Origin: Herpetospermum pedunculosum
Taxonomy: Eukaryota; Streptophyta; Magnoliopsida; Cucurbitales; Cucurbitaceae
Assembly (NCBI GenBank): GCA_028017165.1
Contig: CM051531.1
Span: forward strand, 49,353,893 to 49,417,892
Length of the DNA stretch: 64,000 nucleotides
Direction: 5' to 3'
Under the pieces are notes generated by a model. It had not been told where the DNA came from and did no database searches. It was given only the letters and a program-made list of their open reading frames with translations. The translations under genes and the position numbers were made by a program. Positions 35,509 to 46,617 of this stretch are shown piece after piece; positions within the stretch are counted from its first letter, which is position 1; every line of letters starts with the position of its first letter.

Positions 35509-35519
35509 TGTGCCCCATT

Positions 35520-36363
35520 AAATGACACCTTCTACACTTCACATATGGCATTCTTCAGCATCTGAAGTGTGGATGATTATGTTGCATGCACTGCCCTTGC
35601 TGGAACCTGCACTTTCATCATCTTTTACAACATAATTTGAGTTACTGCTGCGACTTTCCTTTCTCCCTCTCCACTTATTCTCTCTTCCACCTTCTTACTG
35701 CTGCATTATCACTTTCAGTGCCCCCTCAATGTTCTCTTCTTGCCTCATCAACCTCTTCTGTTCTTGTGCTTGCAAAACACTTACTAACTCTATCACTTTG
35801 AGTTTATATAGGTCTTTAGTATTTTTCTAAGGAAGCAATGGTTGCTTCATATCTCTCAGGCACTGAAACCAAAATTTTCGGAACCAATCTATTGTTAGAT
35901 AAATCAGTTCCTAATGTTCTTGCCTTGTCAACAATCGAAACCAACTTGTCTGAGTATTTTTAATGGACTCAGAATCCTTCATTTGCATTCTCTAGAATTC
36001 ACTCACTAAGTTCAACACTTTCATATGTCCTTAATCCTTTCATCACCTTCATACTCACTTTTAAGGAACTCTCAGATCTCATTTGCTGACTTCGACCATA
36101 ATTTTGTTGAATATGGATGAAGACACAGCTGCATATAGGCAAGCTCTAGCCTTTGCCTTCCTGGTGACCCTCTCCCTGTGAGTCTTGATCTGGTTGATTG
36201 TTGAATTATCGGGAAGTGCAGCAACCTCATAGTCGCTCTCAGCTGCATCCCAATATTCACAAGCCTCCATGTAGGCTTGCATTCTGATAGCTCATGCTTG
36301 GTAGTTTTTGCCATCAAACACTGGTGGAGCCAGTGAAGAAAGACTGCTCGATCTTGACTTCAT
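35520..36363 (-). pseudogene. Copia gag remnant
   Basis: Starts at an ATG at 36363 (MKSRSSSLSSLAPPVFDGKN), characteristic of plant copia gag. A TGA stands where W is expected just before AIRMQAYMEACEYWD. The frame is then open to about 36079 and later degenerates. Confidence 0.65.
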
Positions 36364-36653
36364 CTCACTCAATTCTCAAAAGTGTATCACTCGGTTTCTC
36401 TAAGGCATATCTTACAAATTCTCACTCACAAGCCCCTTAAGAATTTAGCTCTGATACCACTGTTGTTTGAGAGAGAGAAGAGAAATGGGGAATACAACTA
36501 CATTTTCATTCAATAATAATTGTGCTTAAATACACTTTCAAAATGCTAAATATAGCTTAGTTAACTCCATAAAAAAAGAGTCCATAACCCTACTAACTCT
36601 AACTCCACAAAACTAGCCACCTACTTCACTATTTTTCAGTTTGATTGCTAACA

Positions 36654-37336
36654 AGAGCATGACTCAACTAATATGACTAGTGACCGAGAGATCCTAGGTT
36701 CGATCACTTCATCCCACATGTGGTAGAAAAAACAGTTTAATTTTAAATAAAACAGAAGATAGGATAGAAAACCCATAGAAGATTTTCAAATTTTGGTTAA
36801 GACTTTTAGAAACATTTTTCCGGATAGATTATATTATAAAGCAAATAAAATTGTAAATAAATCAAGCATGAATATCTTATATATATAAAGCTCTTTAATT
36901 AACATCATTTATTTTCGTAACATTATAGACTTGATGTACTCAACGTTCAACGTTCAATTTTATGGCCGTTTTCTAATTTCCGAAATGGTTGATTATGTAT
37001 TGTATTTAGGCAATATTTTGCAATTTCTTATTTACCTTCACTACTTCTACGATTTGTTTTTTTAAGGGGTTTTTCTATCCCTTTTCATATTGACTAAGAT
37101 TTTCTTCTCTCTTCTCATATTTATCGAACGACAAACTTTTCTCTCTTTCATCTCTTTCTCTTTGCTCGTACAAGGCTAACTTTCCATCGCCCTCCCTTAC
37201 CGCCTGCAACCAGTCGTCACGTCTGGCCATCTCAGAGCAACACGGTCTCCAGTCGATGTCACCATCACCTTCACAACAACGAGAGAGACCCAAATTAAAA
37301 TTATAAAATAAAAAATTATATTTAAAAGGATAAAAG
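36654..37336. other. Spacer with SINE remnant and pyrimidine-rich stretch
   Basis: GAGCATGACTCAACTAATAT and GGTTCGATCACTTC (36655-36740) look like a decayed SINE in plus orientation. A 72-codon minus frame at 37075-37293 rich in charged residues matches no family I know and is probably chance. Confidence 0.4.
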
Positions 37337-37537
37337 TTTAAGAATTATATTTAAAAGGATAAAAAATTTAATAAATATATATAGTATTTCAAGTTATAAA
37401 TTTAAATTATTTTTAAAATTAAAATATGTATAATATATTATATTATAAAATATATGATATTATAAAATAATAATTATACAAAATTTATAATATAAAATAT
37501 GTACATAAATTAATTAATAATAATTTGTATTCAACTT

Positions 37538-37635
37538 TTTTTTTGCAACGGTAGTTTAATTAATGCGGGGATTGAACCCATGACCTTTTGGTCACCGGCT
37601 CAACCCTATGCCAATTGAGCTATGCTCGGTTTGGC
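37538..37635 (-). mobile_element. SINE
   Basis: Target duplication ATTTGTATTCAACTT at 37523-37537 and 37636-37650, perfect over 15 bp. Very similar to the 19936 copy in opposite orientation. Confidence 0.82.
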
Positions 37636-37851
37636 ATTTGTATTCAACTTAATAGTTTGGTTACGTGTTTGGTGACTACACTTTTAATTTTATGGTTTTT
37701 AAAAAGTTTTTTAAACACATTTGGAATAATTCGTTAAATTGAAATCCAATTAAGATATAATTTTTTTTTTTTTATATAGATCCAATTCAGAATTATATTT
37801 AAAAGATAGTATTTCAAGTTATAAACTCAAATTATTCTTTAAAATAAAATA

Positions 37852-38175
37852 GGGAAATTGTAGTAAATGACAATTTAAGACTTATTGTTTGCAAATATAG
37901 CATGTTTTTAAAAATTTTGCGGATATAGCAATTTCTATAGCTGATATCTTATGACTGATAGAAGTCTATCGCTCATCACCTCAGCTTTTTATAGATTTTT
38001 GTCAGTGATAATAGTCTATCAGAGATAATAGTCTATCACTGATAGAAGTCTATCAGTGATATAATAAAGTTTATCAGTAATAGAAACGGGTTTTTTTGCC
38101 ATATTTGCAAAACATTTTAAAGTTTGCTAAATTTGCAATTAGTTTGGGCCTGATTGCTATTTGTGCAACCAGCCC
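37852..38175 (-). mobile_element. Palindromic-core non-autonomous DNA element, copy 2
   Basis: Starts GGGAAATTGTAGTAAATGAC and ends TTTGTGCAACCAGCCC, the inverse of the 4586 copy. Flanks are AATAAAATA (37843-37851) and ATTAAAATA (38176-38184), 8 of 9 identical. The empty site in the adjacent duplicate confirms the ends. Confidence 0.75.
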
Positions 38176-38325
38176 ATTAAAATATGTATAATATATTATA
38201 TTATAAAATAATAATTATACAAAATTTGTAACATAAAATATGTCCATAAATTAATTAATAATAATTTATATTCAATCTAATATTTAGTTAGTGACTACCC
38301 CTAGTTTTATGGTTTTTAAAAGGGT

Positions 38326-39759
38326 TGGTTGCTCAAAATAATGGCAAATTTAGCAAAATTTAAAATATTTTACAAAATATTAATGGCTATCACTAGACTG
38401 TTATCGTTGGTATATGACTATCACTAATAAACTGTATATTGCAAGTATCGTGTAATTTCAATTTGCAAAATTGTAAATAAATTGTAATTGAAATTTGAAA
38501 AATTGAAAAATTGAAATATTAAACTCAATACTAAACTCAAAATATTAAACCCCAAATCATAACAAAATCTGAAAGATAAATTCAATAAAGGAAAACTAAT
38601 TTTTTTTTTTTTTTTTTTTTTAAATCTGAAAATATATTTAAAGCAATTCTACCATTTGACCCGTGCCCTCTTTTCGTTCATTATTCTCTGCTCATTAATC
38701 ATCCAACTCCTTGTTATTCCTTATAAAAATCAATAGTTAGAACAGCAATAACAATGTTTTTTATTAAATAGTTTATATATATTTAACTTATGGGATATTA
38801 AAAAAAATTAAGCATGTGTAACTACCTACAAACATGATCATACTTTTAAGTTTGTATTTAAAATTAAAGCATATAGAGTAACTACAAACATCATCCTTGT
38901 AAAATATCTGAGGCATACCAAAAAATAAAATAAAAAATCTACAACGATGAAGAAAAAAGGGATTTTCAAGTACAAATTACGTAATGCCATTTTAACCATG
39001 CGAGTAAAAATCTGTAATACTTTTTGCTGATAAGAGGACGAAAATACTATAAATTGTAAAAGAGAGAATGGGAGCACGTGACCTGCCATTAGATTCATAG
39101 TGTTTTGTTGAAGAATCATTAGTGTTTTTTTGAATTATCGAAAGTCATTTTCAAAATTCCAAGGATACTTGGTGCATGTTTGGTAGTGATTTTGAAATTA
39201 GGACTAACATCACTTTTGTTATGTTCAAAATCAACCCGAAACATACCTACGATCCTTCTAAATTAATTTTGGTTTTTAATTCAATTTCAACAACAAACAT
39301 AGGTCACTTAAAAAGAATAAAAGAAAGGATCTAGGATTTAGGAAAAAATTTAGAATTCAAATCGGTTTTGAATAAAATAGCGGTGAGAGCAAGGAAGTGA
39401 GGGAGGGGAAGAAGATATTTTTTTTTTATAAAATAAATTGTAATAATAAAAACCGCCAGGAAACTGAACCGAACCGGTTCGGTTAATCCGAAATCGGTTC
39501 AATCTTCTTTCATTTAAACTCGAATAGGTTCGGTTTGGTTCGATTTTTTCGAAAGCCGAACCAAACGGGCCCACTTACACCCCTAGGTAATGGAGCTTGG
39601 ACTATAAGACCATTCTTCTATCGAACATAAATTAAATAAAAATCAAATTTAGCGTTCAAACCAAAACTTAAGTAAAAGGGTTCATTACTCAATAATAATA
39701 ATTCAATATCGATTTTTTTTGTACAATGGTCAATTTGGTTTGAAACTAGTTGACCTGCA
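38326..39759. other. Spacer with transposon fragments
   Basis: A truncated palindromic-core element (GGGTTGGTTGCTC at about 38325), a T22 run near 38601, and a GTGATTTTGAAATTAGGACT fragment at 39166-39310 are present. GAACCGAACCGGTTCGGTT at about 39465 with ACACCCCTAGG at 39583 is probably a hAT end. No gene. Confidence 0.45.
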
Positions 39760-40190
39760 ATATCAAATAAGGTCAGAGAGTTAGTACGGGTACGACACTT
39801 GTCACACGGACTCTAATACTAAGTTAATATTGAGAGAGATGAATATGAAAATGAATCTTTCTAGTTAGGAGAATATTTCTTGCATACCTTTTCTTTTTAT
39901 AGATCTCTCATTTTTTCGTTTATGACCGTTTTCATAATTAAACGGATCATTATGACGAGAATAACTCTCGAACGTTTCAAAGATTAGGTAACAGTCCAGG
40001 AAGAGTCGTTTCGTTACTAGCTGAGCCGACCCTAAGGGGTTGGCCTTTCCATTTTGTCGAGTCAACCCTAAGAGGTCGGCCTTCTCTTCTCGTCGACCCT
40101 ACGGTGGAGACCTCCTCTTAATGGGCTAGGCTTTTATTTCTAGGTGGGTCTTTCCCTAGGGTCAAGTGAATTTGCCCATAACAATAGTAA
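39760..40190. repeat. LTR-like fragment
   Basis: GC-richer stretch with repeated TCGACCCTAAG/GGTCGGCC words and GGGTACGACACTTGTCACAC, resembling plant gypsy LTR sequence. No paired copy in the window, so this is tentative. Confidence 0.3.
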
Positions 40191-40239
40191 TAACTTACCA
40201 AATTTTTGTGTGGAATTAAGGGGGCATTTGGCGAGGTTG

Positions 40240-40830
40240 AAGGGTTGGTCTAGAGGGTTTTGAGCAACCCCCATCTGGGTTATCTAGGTGATGCGTCCAC
40301 TCACCCGTTGCACATTGTTTCATCATTTTTTTGAAAATTTGTCCTGGGCAAAATTGAACCCTCACCCGTTGCACATTGTTTCATAATTTTTTTGAAAATT
40401 TGCACTAGGGAAAAATTGAACCTCACTCTCTATTATCTTAGGCGGAGCGTTCACCCACTGCACTAAGTGGTTGTTCGATAAAAAATTTGGGCGGTAATAA
40501 TGCATTTAAATTCCTGCTCCACGCATGGTTTTTTGCTCAAGTGCAGGACCAATCAACCCCCACTATGGGCTATCTAGGTGTGTTACCCGTTGCACCAAAA
40601 AATTTGGGCGGTAATAATGCAATTAAATTTCTGCCCAGTGCGTGGTTGGGCTATCTAGGTGTGTTACCCGTTGCACCAAAAAATTTGGACGGTAATAATG
40701 CATTTAAATTTTTTCCCTGTGCATGGTTTTTTGCACAAGTGCAAGACCAATCAACCCCCACTCTGGGCTATCTAAGTGTGTTACCCGTTGCAGCAAGTGG
40801 TTGTTTGATAAATTATTTTAAATATGACAA
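40240..40830. repeat. Tandem 'TTTGGGCGGTAATAATGC' repeat
   Basis: Three copies of AAATTTGGGCGGTAATAATG-type sequence alternate with GGGCTATCTAGGTGTGTTAC. It stays open in one plus frame over 117 codons only because the unit lacks stops. Same family as 20080-20410; not a protein gene. Confidence 0.65.
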
Positions 40831-40850
40831 TTTTTATTAGTTTATATAAG

Positions 40851-40900
40851 GTCAAACCGAGCATAGCTCAATTGGCATCAGGTTGTGCCAAAAAAAAAAA
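40851..40900 (+). mobile_element. 5' truncated-body SINE fragment
   Basis: AAACCGAGCATAGCTCAATTGGCAT-like start, then an immediate poly(A). Only the A-box half is present. Confidence 0.6.
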
Positions 40901-41425
40901 TCTATGTTTGGGTGTAGTATTCTGAACCTCAGGTTTGGACAATTGTTTTTCTTCCTTTTTCTCCTCTTAATATTTTTTTTCTTTTTATTTTTAGTGGATG
41001 TTTTGTGAATCGTAGAACATTTCTTTCATAATAAAAATAATTAAATATATATATAAAAAAAAAAAAAAATTATAGGCAACTTTTGTTTTTCATAATAAAA
41101 GTGGATATTTTGTGTTTAATGTTTAAATTTGTAACATTTAAAAAAAAGTAATGAGCACGGTTAATTAACAAACAAAAATTGGTAAGAAACTTTGCTTTCA
41201 CAAAATTAAAATAGGTCTGTGAAAAACTAAATATTGGTAAGAAGTTTTTTTTTTATTGATAAGAGTGGTAAGAAGTTTTATTTTTGCAAAAGTTTAAATT
41301 CCACTTGTCATAATGACGAACTTTAGGAACAAATATGTGTATCATTTTTTAAAATCCCTTCTTCGGTTACAAATGTTGAAAGTAGTAGGTAAAGAAAAAA
41401 TAAAATAAAAAATTGAAACCATTAT

Positions 41426-41524
41426 TTTTTTTTTTTTGAGTACATTGGGGGTGGGGGGATTCGATCCACAGACCTCTTGATCATAAACACATACATATGC
41501 CCGCTGAGCCATGCTCACTTTGGC
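41426..41524 (-). mobile_element. SINE, second subfamily
   Basis: Perfect 17-bp target duplication AAAATTGAAACCATTAT at 41409-41425 and 41525-41541. The tail region reads CCCCCAATGTACTC before poly(A) when reversed, defining a subfamily shared with 51483 and 62110. Confidence 0.82.
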
Positions 41525-41716
41525 AAAATTGAAACCATTATATTCATCAATATTGTAAATAATATTTTTTCAAATCTGCTAAATCACGATGATTTTCCTC
41601 TTACGTCTAAGATTAACATAAATAAATGTGTTGTGAAGTAGAGGGAGAGTTTTCAATTCATACAAAATTCCATGGATATTTTTAACATTACCATACTATT
41701 TTCATTCTTACATTAC

Positions 41717-41717
<1 letters not shown>

Positions 41718-41760
<43 letters not shown>
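41718..41760. repeat. Poly(A) tract of about 40 bp
   Basis: Interrupts the 3' flank of PSY-like gene 4 between ACATTACATT and CCATTTTCAATAGAG, where other units have continuous sequence. Confidence 0.8.
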
Positions 41761-41763
<3 letters not shown>

Positions 41764-41937
41764 ATTTTCAATAGAGCTGTGTCAATTTTTAGTATTATTA
41801 TCACTCATGAACATCATTAATAATTCTTTGTTGAAGCTTCATTGCTGATGTTACACATGTTGCCAACCGGTCCTCCTCAGATAAACAAAGATTTGTTTAG
41901 GTCTTTGTGCTGACGTGGCCACTGAAAGCCGTTAAAA

Positions 41938-42700
41938 TTAAACCTCGAATAGTGGTGGCGGGTGTGGAGTATGTTTTGGATTAGCTCCTGTATCATCATA
42001 GTCGTCTATCACAACCGTTGTCGCTTGCTTTCCCTCGAATCGTTGTGGCGGTGGTGGTGGATGTGGAGTATGTTTTGGATTAGCTCCGGTATCATCATAG
42101 TCGTTTATCACAACTGTTGTCGCTTGCTTTCCCTCGAATCGTGGTGGGGGTGGGGGTGGGTGTGGAGTATGTTTTGGATTAGCTCCCGTATCATCATAGT
42201 CGTCTATCACAACCTTCGTCGCTTGCTTTCCGTCGAATCGTGGTGGCGGTGGTGGTGGGTGCGGAGTATGTTTTGGATTAGCTCCTGTATCATCATAGTC
42301 GTTTATCACAACTGTTGTCGCTTGCTTTCCCTCGAATCGTGGTGGGGGTGGTGGTGGTGGGTGTGGAGTATGTTTTGGATTAGCTCCCGTATCATCATAA
42401 TCGTCTATCGCAACCTTCGTCGCTTGCTTTCTCTCGAATCGTGGTGGCGGTGGTGGTGGGTGTGGAGTATGTTTTGGATTAGCTCCCGTATCATCATAGT
42501 CGTTTATCACAACTGTCGTCGCTTGCTTTCCCTCGAATCGTGGTGAGGGTGGTGGTGGGTGTGGAGTATGTTTTGGATTAGCTCCCGTATCATCATAGTC
42601 GTCTATCACAACCGTCGTCGCTTGCTTTCCCTCGAATCGTGGTGGCAGTGGTGGTGGGTGTGGAGTATGTTTTGGATTAGCTCCCGTATCATCATAGTCG
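41938..42700 (-). repeat. 99-bp coding minisatellite of gene 4
   Basis: Seven full units plus a partial one, highly similar in DNA (TGGAGTATGTTTTGGATTAG in every unit). Units 3-4 and 5-6 form two copies of a 198-bp dimer, marked by the INDY/ATKV combination. Confidence 0.85.
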
Positions 42701-42969
42701 TCTATCACAACCGTCGTCGCTTGCTTTCCTAAAACTTCAAAATTAGCCAAATCCAACTTTCATCTCTCTTTGTAAGACTAATTAGTTTATATAAAATTGA
42801 CGATTTAAATTTTGTTTTTCCATACTATTCAAAATGCGAGCTAAACAAATATTTAGACTCTCTTTGAATCGGTAATGGTTTGCGTACCTGAATGTGGCGT
42901 GATTCGAGCCGAGCAAACGAGGGTGAACGAGAGGAAAAGGAAGAGGCAAAGACCAGCTTTAGCATCCAT
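41938..42969 (-). CDS. PSY-like: PSY-like polyprotein precursor, gene 4 (eight tandem peptide units)
   Basis: Exon 1 (42969-42888, 82 bp) encodes an intact signal peptide MDAKAGLCLFLFLSFTLVCS. The donor is CAG|GTACGC, the phase-1 intron is 159 bp and the acceptor is TTTTAG. Exon 2 (42728-41938) completes a 290-residue product. It holds eight units of 33 residues (99 bp; unit 4 has one extra proline), each with DYDDTGANPKHTPHPPPP-like peptide and a linker RFEGKQATTVVI. The DY is preceded by ID in units 1, 2, 4, 6 and 8 and by IN in 3, 5 and 7, so the acidic -1 residue needed for sulfation is always kept. NPKH is invariant in all eight. Compared with PSY1, GDPSAN is DDTGAN and HDP is HTP. A 5-bp insertion removes the C-terminal tail seen in genes 1-3. 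Likely secreted and cleaved into several peptides; processing is inferred. Confidence 0.85.
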
Positions 42970-43027
42970 GTTGTTCCTTTTTATCTTTGTTTGAAAGATT
43001 GATAATGAGGATGTGAAGTGAGGTACA

Positions 43028-43035
43028 TATTTATA
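43028..43035 (-). promoter_or_regulatory. TATA box of PSY-like gene 4
   Basis: TATAAATA followed by TGTACCTCACT, about 59 bp upstream of the ATG; one base differs from the TGGACCTC context of genes 2 and 3. Confidence 0.65.
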
Positions 43036-43559
43036 GATACAAAATCATGAACAAAATGGATGTTCTATTTCGTTGAAACTAGGAAATTTATTCAAAGGTA
43101 TGAAGTTTTGAAGTAAAAAAGGAAAAAAATAAATTAAAACATCCCTATATGTAAAATTTTGAAAAATTATTAATTTTGCGTATGAAGTTTTGAAGCAAAA
43201 AAGGGATCAAAGTAATAGTCAAATGCATATATGGCAGCTCAGTTTCTGGAAAATAAGGTGTGGTCCCTTGAATACAAATAATGAATTTTTTCAAAACAAA
43301 AAATAATAATAAATACAAATACAAATACAAATAAGGATTAGTATGAAAATACAAATCAATTTCCATTAATCCAGCCATCATCTTTCTTTGTGAGAATCAC
43401 ACAGATTATTGGCCCCTTGAATTTGGAAAATATGATATTATTGCTTTGTATAGTTATAGCCAAACAAACCGAGAGTAATTGCAAATTTAGCTACACATTT
43501 TAAAGTTTATTGCAAATATCGCAAAAAAATTTAATTTTGATTTTTTCGTTTTTTTTCTG

Positions 43560-43970
43560 GTATTCCTAAATTATTCCCTATCAATTTATATTTATCTTAT
43601 ATTTAGTGTATCAGTTATACAACTGATTTATCTTATATATGATGTATCATTAGTTGTGATTGATACACCCAAATAATATATAAGTAGTTGATGTGTGATG
43701 GACTCATTATTGATATACACAAAACATTTAATAGATTTATACACTCATGTGATATACTACTGATTTATATTTATTTTAGGTTGTTGTGATATACTCAAAA
43801 TTTCAACTAATGTATTGTATTTACGATAATAGTTCATTGATACACCAAATATAAGGTATATCAGTTGAACGAATATACCTTATATTTGGTATATTAGTCA
43901 ACATGTATATTAAAAAGATATCAATTATAATCATATGTTTTATTGTGGTATTTTGTTAGAGTCTCAATCA

Positions 43971-44006
<36 letters not shown>

Positions 44007-44900
44007 ATTATGAATTAGAGTTTTACCGCTCGTACGATTTATAAATGTTTTTATTGATTTCGTTTTGGTAAATTAGTTATACAATTGATAAACCTTATAT
44101 TTGGTATATCAGTTGCAACTAATATACCTTATATTTAGTGTATCAGTTATAACTGATTTACCTTATATTTGGTATATCAATCAGAACTGATTTACTTTAT
44201 ATTTAATGTATTAATTATATAACTGATTTACCTTATATTTGGTGTATCAGACCCAACTGATATATCTTATATTTAGTGTATCAGTTATACAATTGTATTA
44301 GTGTATCAGTTATACAACTGATTTACCTTATATTTGGTGTATCAGTCCCAACTAATATACCTTATATTTGGTGTATCAGTTATACAACTTATATATCTCA
44401 TATTTGGTATATTAATTATACAACGAATTTACCTTATATTTGATGTATCAGTCACAACTGATATACCTCATATTTTGTTTATCAGTTATACAATTAATAT
44501 ATCTTATATTTGGTATATCAGTTATACAATTGATTTATCTTATATTTGGTGTATCAGTTATACAACTCATATACGTTGTATTTGGTATGTATATCAATTA
44601 TAATTGATATACCTTATATTTGGTATATCAGTTATACAACTGATACACCAAATATAAGTCATAATAGTAATGAACTAATTGTATAACTGATTTCGTTTTT
44701 ATCTAAAATGATTTTAGTTCGATTAAACTGGTATGGATTAGGTTTTAACCATAACGTGTTCTATGTACCAAAATCTTTTATTTGATTTTGATGATATATA
44801 AGTTGCAACTCATATACCCTATATTTGGTGTATCAGTCAATTGATATACCACATATAAGGTATATTAGTTGACTGATATACCACATATTAATTATTTTAT
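43560..44900. repeat. 36-bp AT-rich minisatellite array
   Basis: Units of about 34-36 bp such as GTGTATCAGTTATACAACTG plus ATTTACCTTATATTTG, with two main variants (GTTATACAACTG and GTCCCAACTAAT). Orientation flips near 44640 (GATACACCAAATATAAG). It lies inside the upstream flank of gene 4 and explains why that duplication unit is longest. Confidence 0.75.
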
Positions 44901-44999
44901 TAGTTATTTCAAATTAGCTATCACTAATTATAATTTTTATATTTTTATTTTAAATTAGCTATCAATATGTGCATTTATCAATACTATAAGACATCAATC

Positions 45000-45660
45000 A
45001 AATATCATTTAAGGTCTCTCAACTATTAAAATTTTAACTATATCAACGAGTTATCAAACATCAATTAGTCTATTAGATATTAACTACTAGTATATCACAT
45101 GGGTGTGTATCGTTCGGTTAAAATTTTGATTATATCAACAAACTTAAAATAGACATAAATAAATAGTATATCACATGAATGTGTATCACTCTCTATTAAA
45201 TTTTTCGAACATATCAGCAGTCTATCAGACGTTAATCAACATTCATTTAAGAGTATCAGATGTCAATTAACATACATCTAAGGCTATTAGACACAAATCC
45301 TAAATGTATCATTCAACTATCAGACATAAACTACTAGAGATGTGACAATCATTTTAAGTATATCAAACACCAAAAAAGCTATTATGCACAAATTCTTTCA
45401 GGTATCAAACGTTAATCAACATTCATTTAAGGCTATCAGATGTCAATAAACATTCATCTAAGGCTAATAGGCACAAATCCTAAATGTATCATTCATGTAT
45501 TAGACATCAACTACCAGAAGTATACTAGCGACAATCATTTCAAGTATATTAGGGGTGTATCAGCGACAATCATTTCAAGTATATTAGACAATCATTTCAA
45601 ATATATCAGTGGTGTATCAACGTGCAATCATTTAAGTTAGTGATTAACACGTGATTACTT
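45000..45660. repeat. Degenerate tandem repeats, CATTCATTTAAGGCTATCAG type
   Basis: Repeats of ATCAACATTCATTTAAGGCT and GACAATCATTTCAAGTATAT. Likely decayed extensions of the neighbouring array; noncoding. The end of the PSY unit (GTTGAAAGTTAAACC) is at about 46050. Confidence 0.5.
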
Positions 45661-46129
45661 TGAAGTGTTAAGAAGAGGATATTTTCGACTTTTCAACTTT
45701 TAGGTTAATTGATTTAACACGTGGTTAACACGTGATTATCCTATTATTTTTTGTTATATATGTAAAGATTAAACATAGTTGCTCCAAATACAATTTTTCA
45801 TTTTTTTTTTTTTTTTTTTTGCTATTCTTGCAATTCTCTTTTTTTTATATATTTCTATATTTTTTTTAGTTGAACAAATTCGAAGAAGATTGAATTTACG
45901 ATCTAATGAGAGGTAGTACATGTTAACAACCGTGGAGTATACTCATTTGACAAATTTTTGCATCTATGTTCCTAAAAAGGTATATTTTCATTCATCTATG
46001 ATATGGATTCTTTTAGAAACGACAACTACTCTTCTTTCCCCAATGAATATTGTTGAAAGTTAAACCGGATTTTTTTTTTTCTTGTAGCAAAAAATCAATA
46101 CAGCAGTACCTCCAACCCAACACTACAAT

Positions 46130-46617
46130 TAATCTTAGGAGTGGTCATCGATTGGTTGGGGTCGATTTTTTCAATAACTGACGATTTTCTATAAAAAAAA
46201 AAAAAATTGTCGGTCAACCGACCGAGAAATCGGTTTTTATTTTTTTTTTAACATAATAATAATTGAGTTAAATAACAAAACTAAAAAATAATGTCAAATA
46301 TAGCAAAAAAAATAAAATATTTTGTAAATATAACAAAAAAAAAAAATGAGTGATAGTCACTAATATACTGTTATCACTAATAGTGATTGATAAAATGATT
46401 ATCACCGATAGTCTACTATTAGTGATAGCCGTTACAAAATTCTATAAAATAAAAACGGAAGTATATCAATAACTATTACTAATAATCATTGATCTGTTAT
46501 TAGTGACTATCATTAATAGAAGGCTATCAAGATACAAATTGTCATATTTACAAGTCTTTTTTTAAAAACAATGCAATATTTTTATTTATTTTATGACACC
46601 AGGTATAATTTTATAAT
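46130..46617. other. hAT-end fragment and diverged palindromic repeats
   Basis: TAGGAGTGGTCATCGATTGG at 46137 resembles the end of the 14965 element. The stretch 46330-46560 has TGATAGTCACTAATATACTG-type units, a diverged relative of the CTATCACTGATAG arrays. Confidence 0.45.

Larger units (their letters stand above)
33740..36653 (-). mobile_element. Ty1/copia element, decayed and missing RT/RNase H
   Basis: LTR-like ends of about 195 bp (33740-33937 and 36461-36653) both begin TGTTGTTTGAGA and end CTAACA. The primer-binding site (reverse of TGGTATCAGAGC) abuts the right LTR at about 36448-36459. The interior holds gag, protease and integrase remnants in order on the minus strand; RT and RNase H are deleted between integrase and the left LTR. 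No matching target duplication was seen. It sits at the distal edge of the gene 3 duplication unit. Confidence 0.82.
37337..38325. repeat. Tandem duplicated segment, each copy hit by a different transposon
   Basis: Copy 1 (about 37337-37725) and copy 2 (about 37785-38325) share TAGTATTTCAAGTTATAAA, AAATATGTATAATATATTAT and TTTTATGGTTTTTAAAA. Copy 1 contains the SINE at 37538; copy 2 contains the palindromic-core element at 37852. Each copy therefore shows the empty site of the other's insertion. Confidence 0.7.

Noticed and set aside
37075..37293. 72-codon charged minus-strand frame
   Set aside because: No recognisable domain or promoter; its composition fits antisense of a CTTTCTC-rich tract.
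40487..40840. 117-codon plus-strand open frame with three protein-like repeats
   Set aside because: The repetition comes from a noncoding tandem repeat family also found at 20080-20410. There is no start context or domain.
41962..42546. 194-codon plus-strand open frame with repeats
   Set aside because: It is the antisense of the eight-unit PSY-like exon. The minus strand has the signal peptide, splice sites and PSY motif.
41938..42969. Classification of the repeat protein as an ordinary extensin or proline-rich cell-wall protein
   Set aside because: The proline runs are short, there is no SPPPP-YVY pattern, and every unit keeps the DY...NPKH core of PSY peptides. The extensin reading explains less of the sequence.
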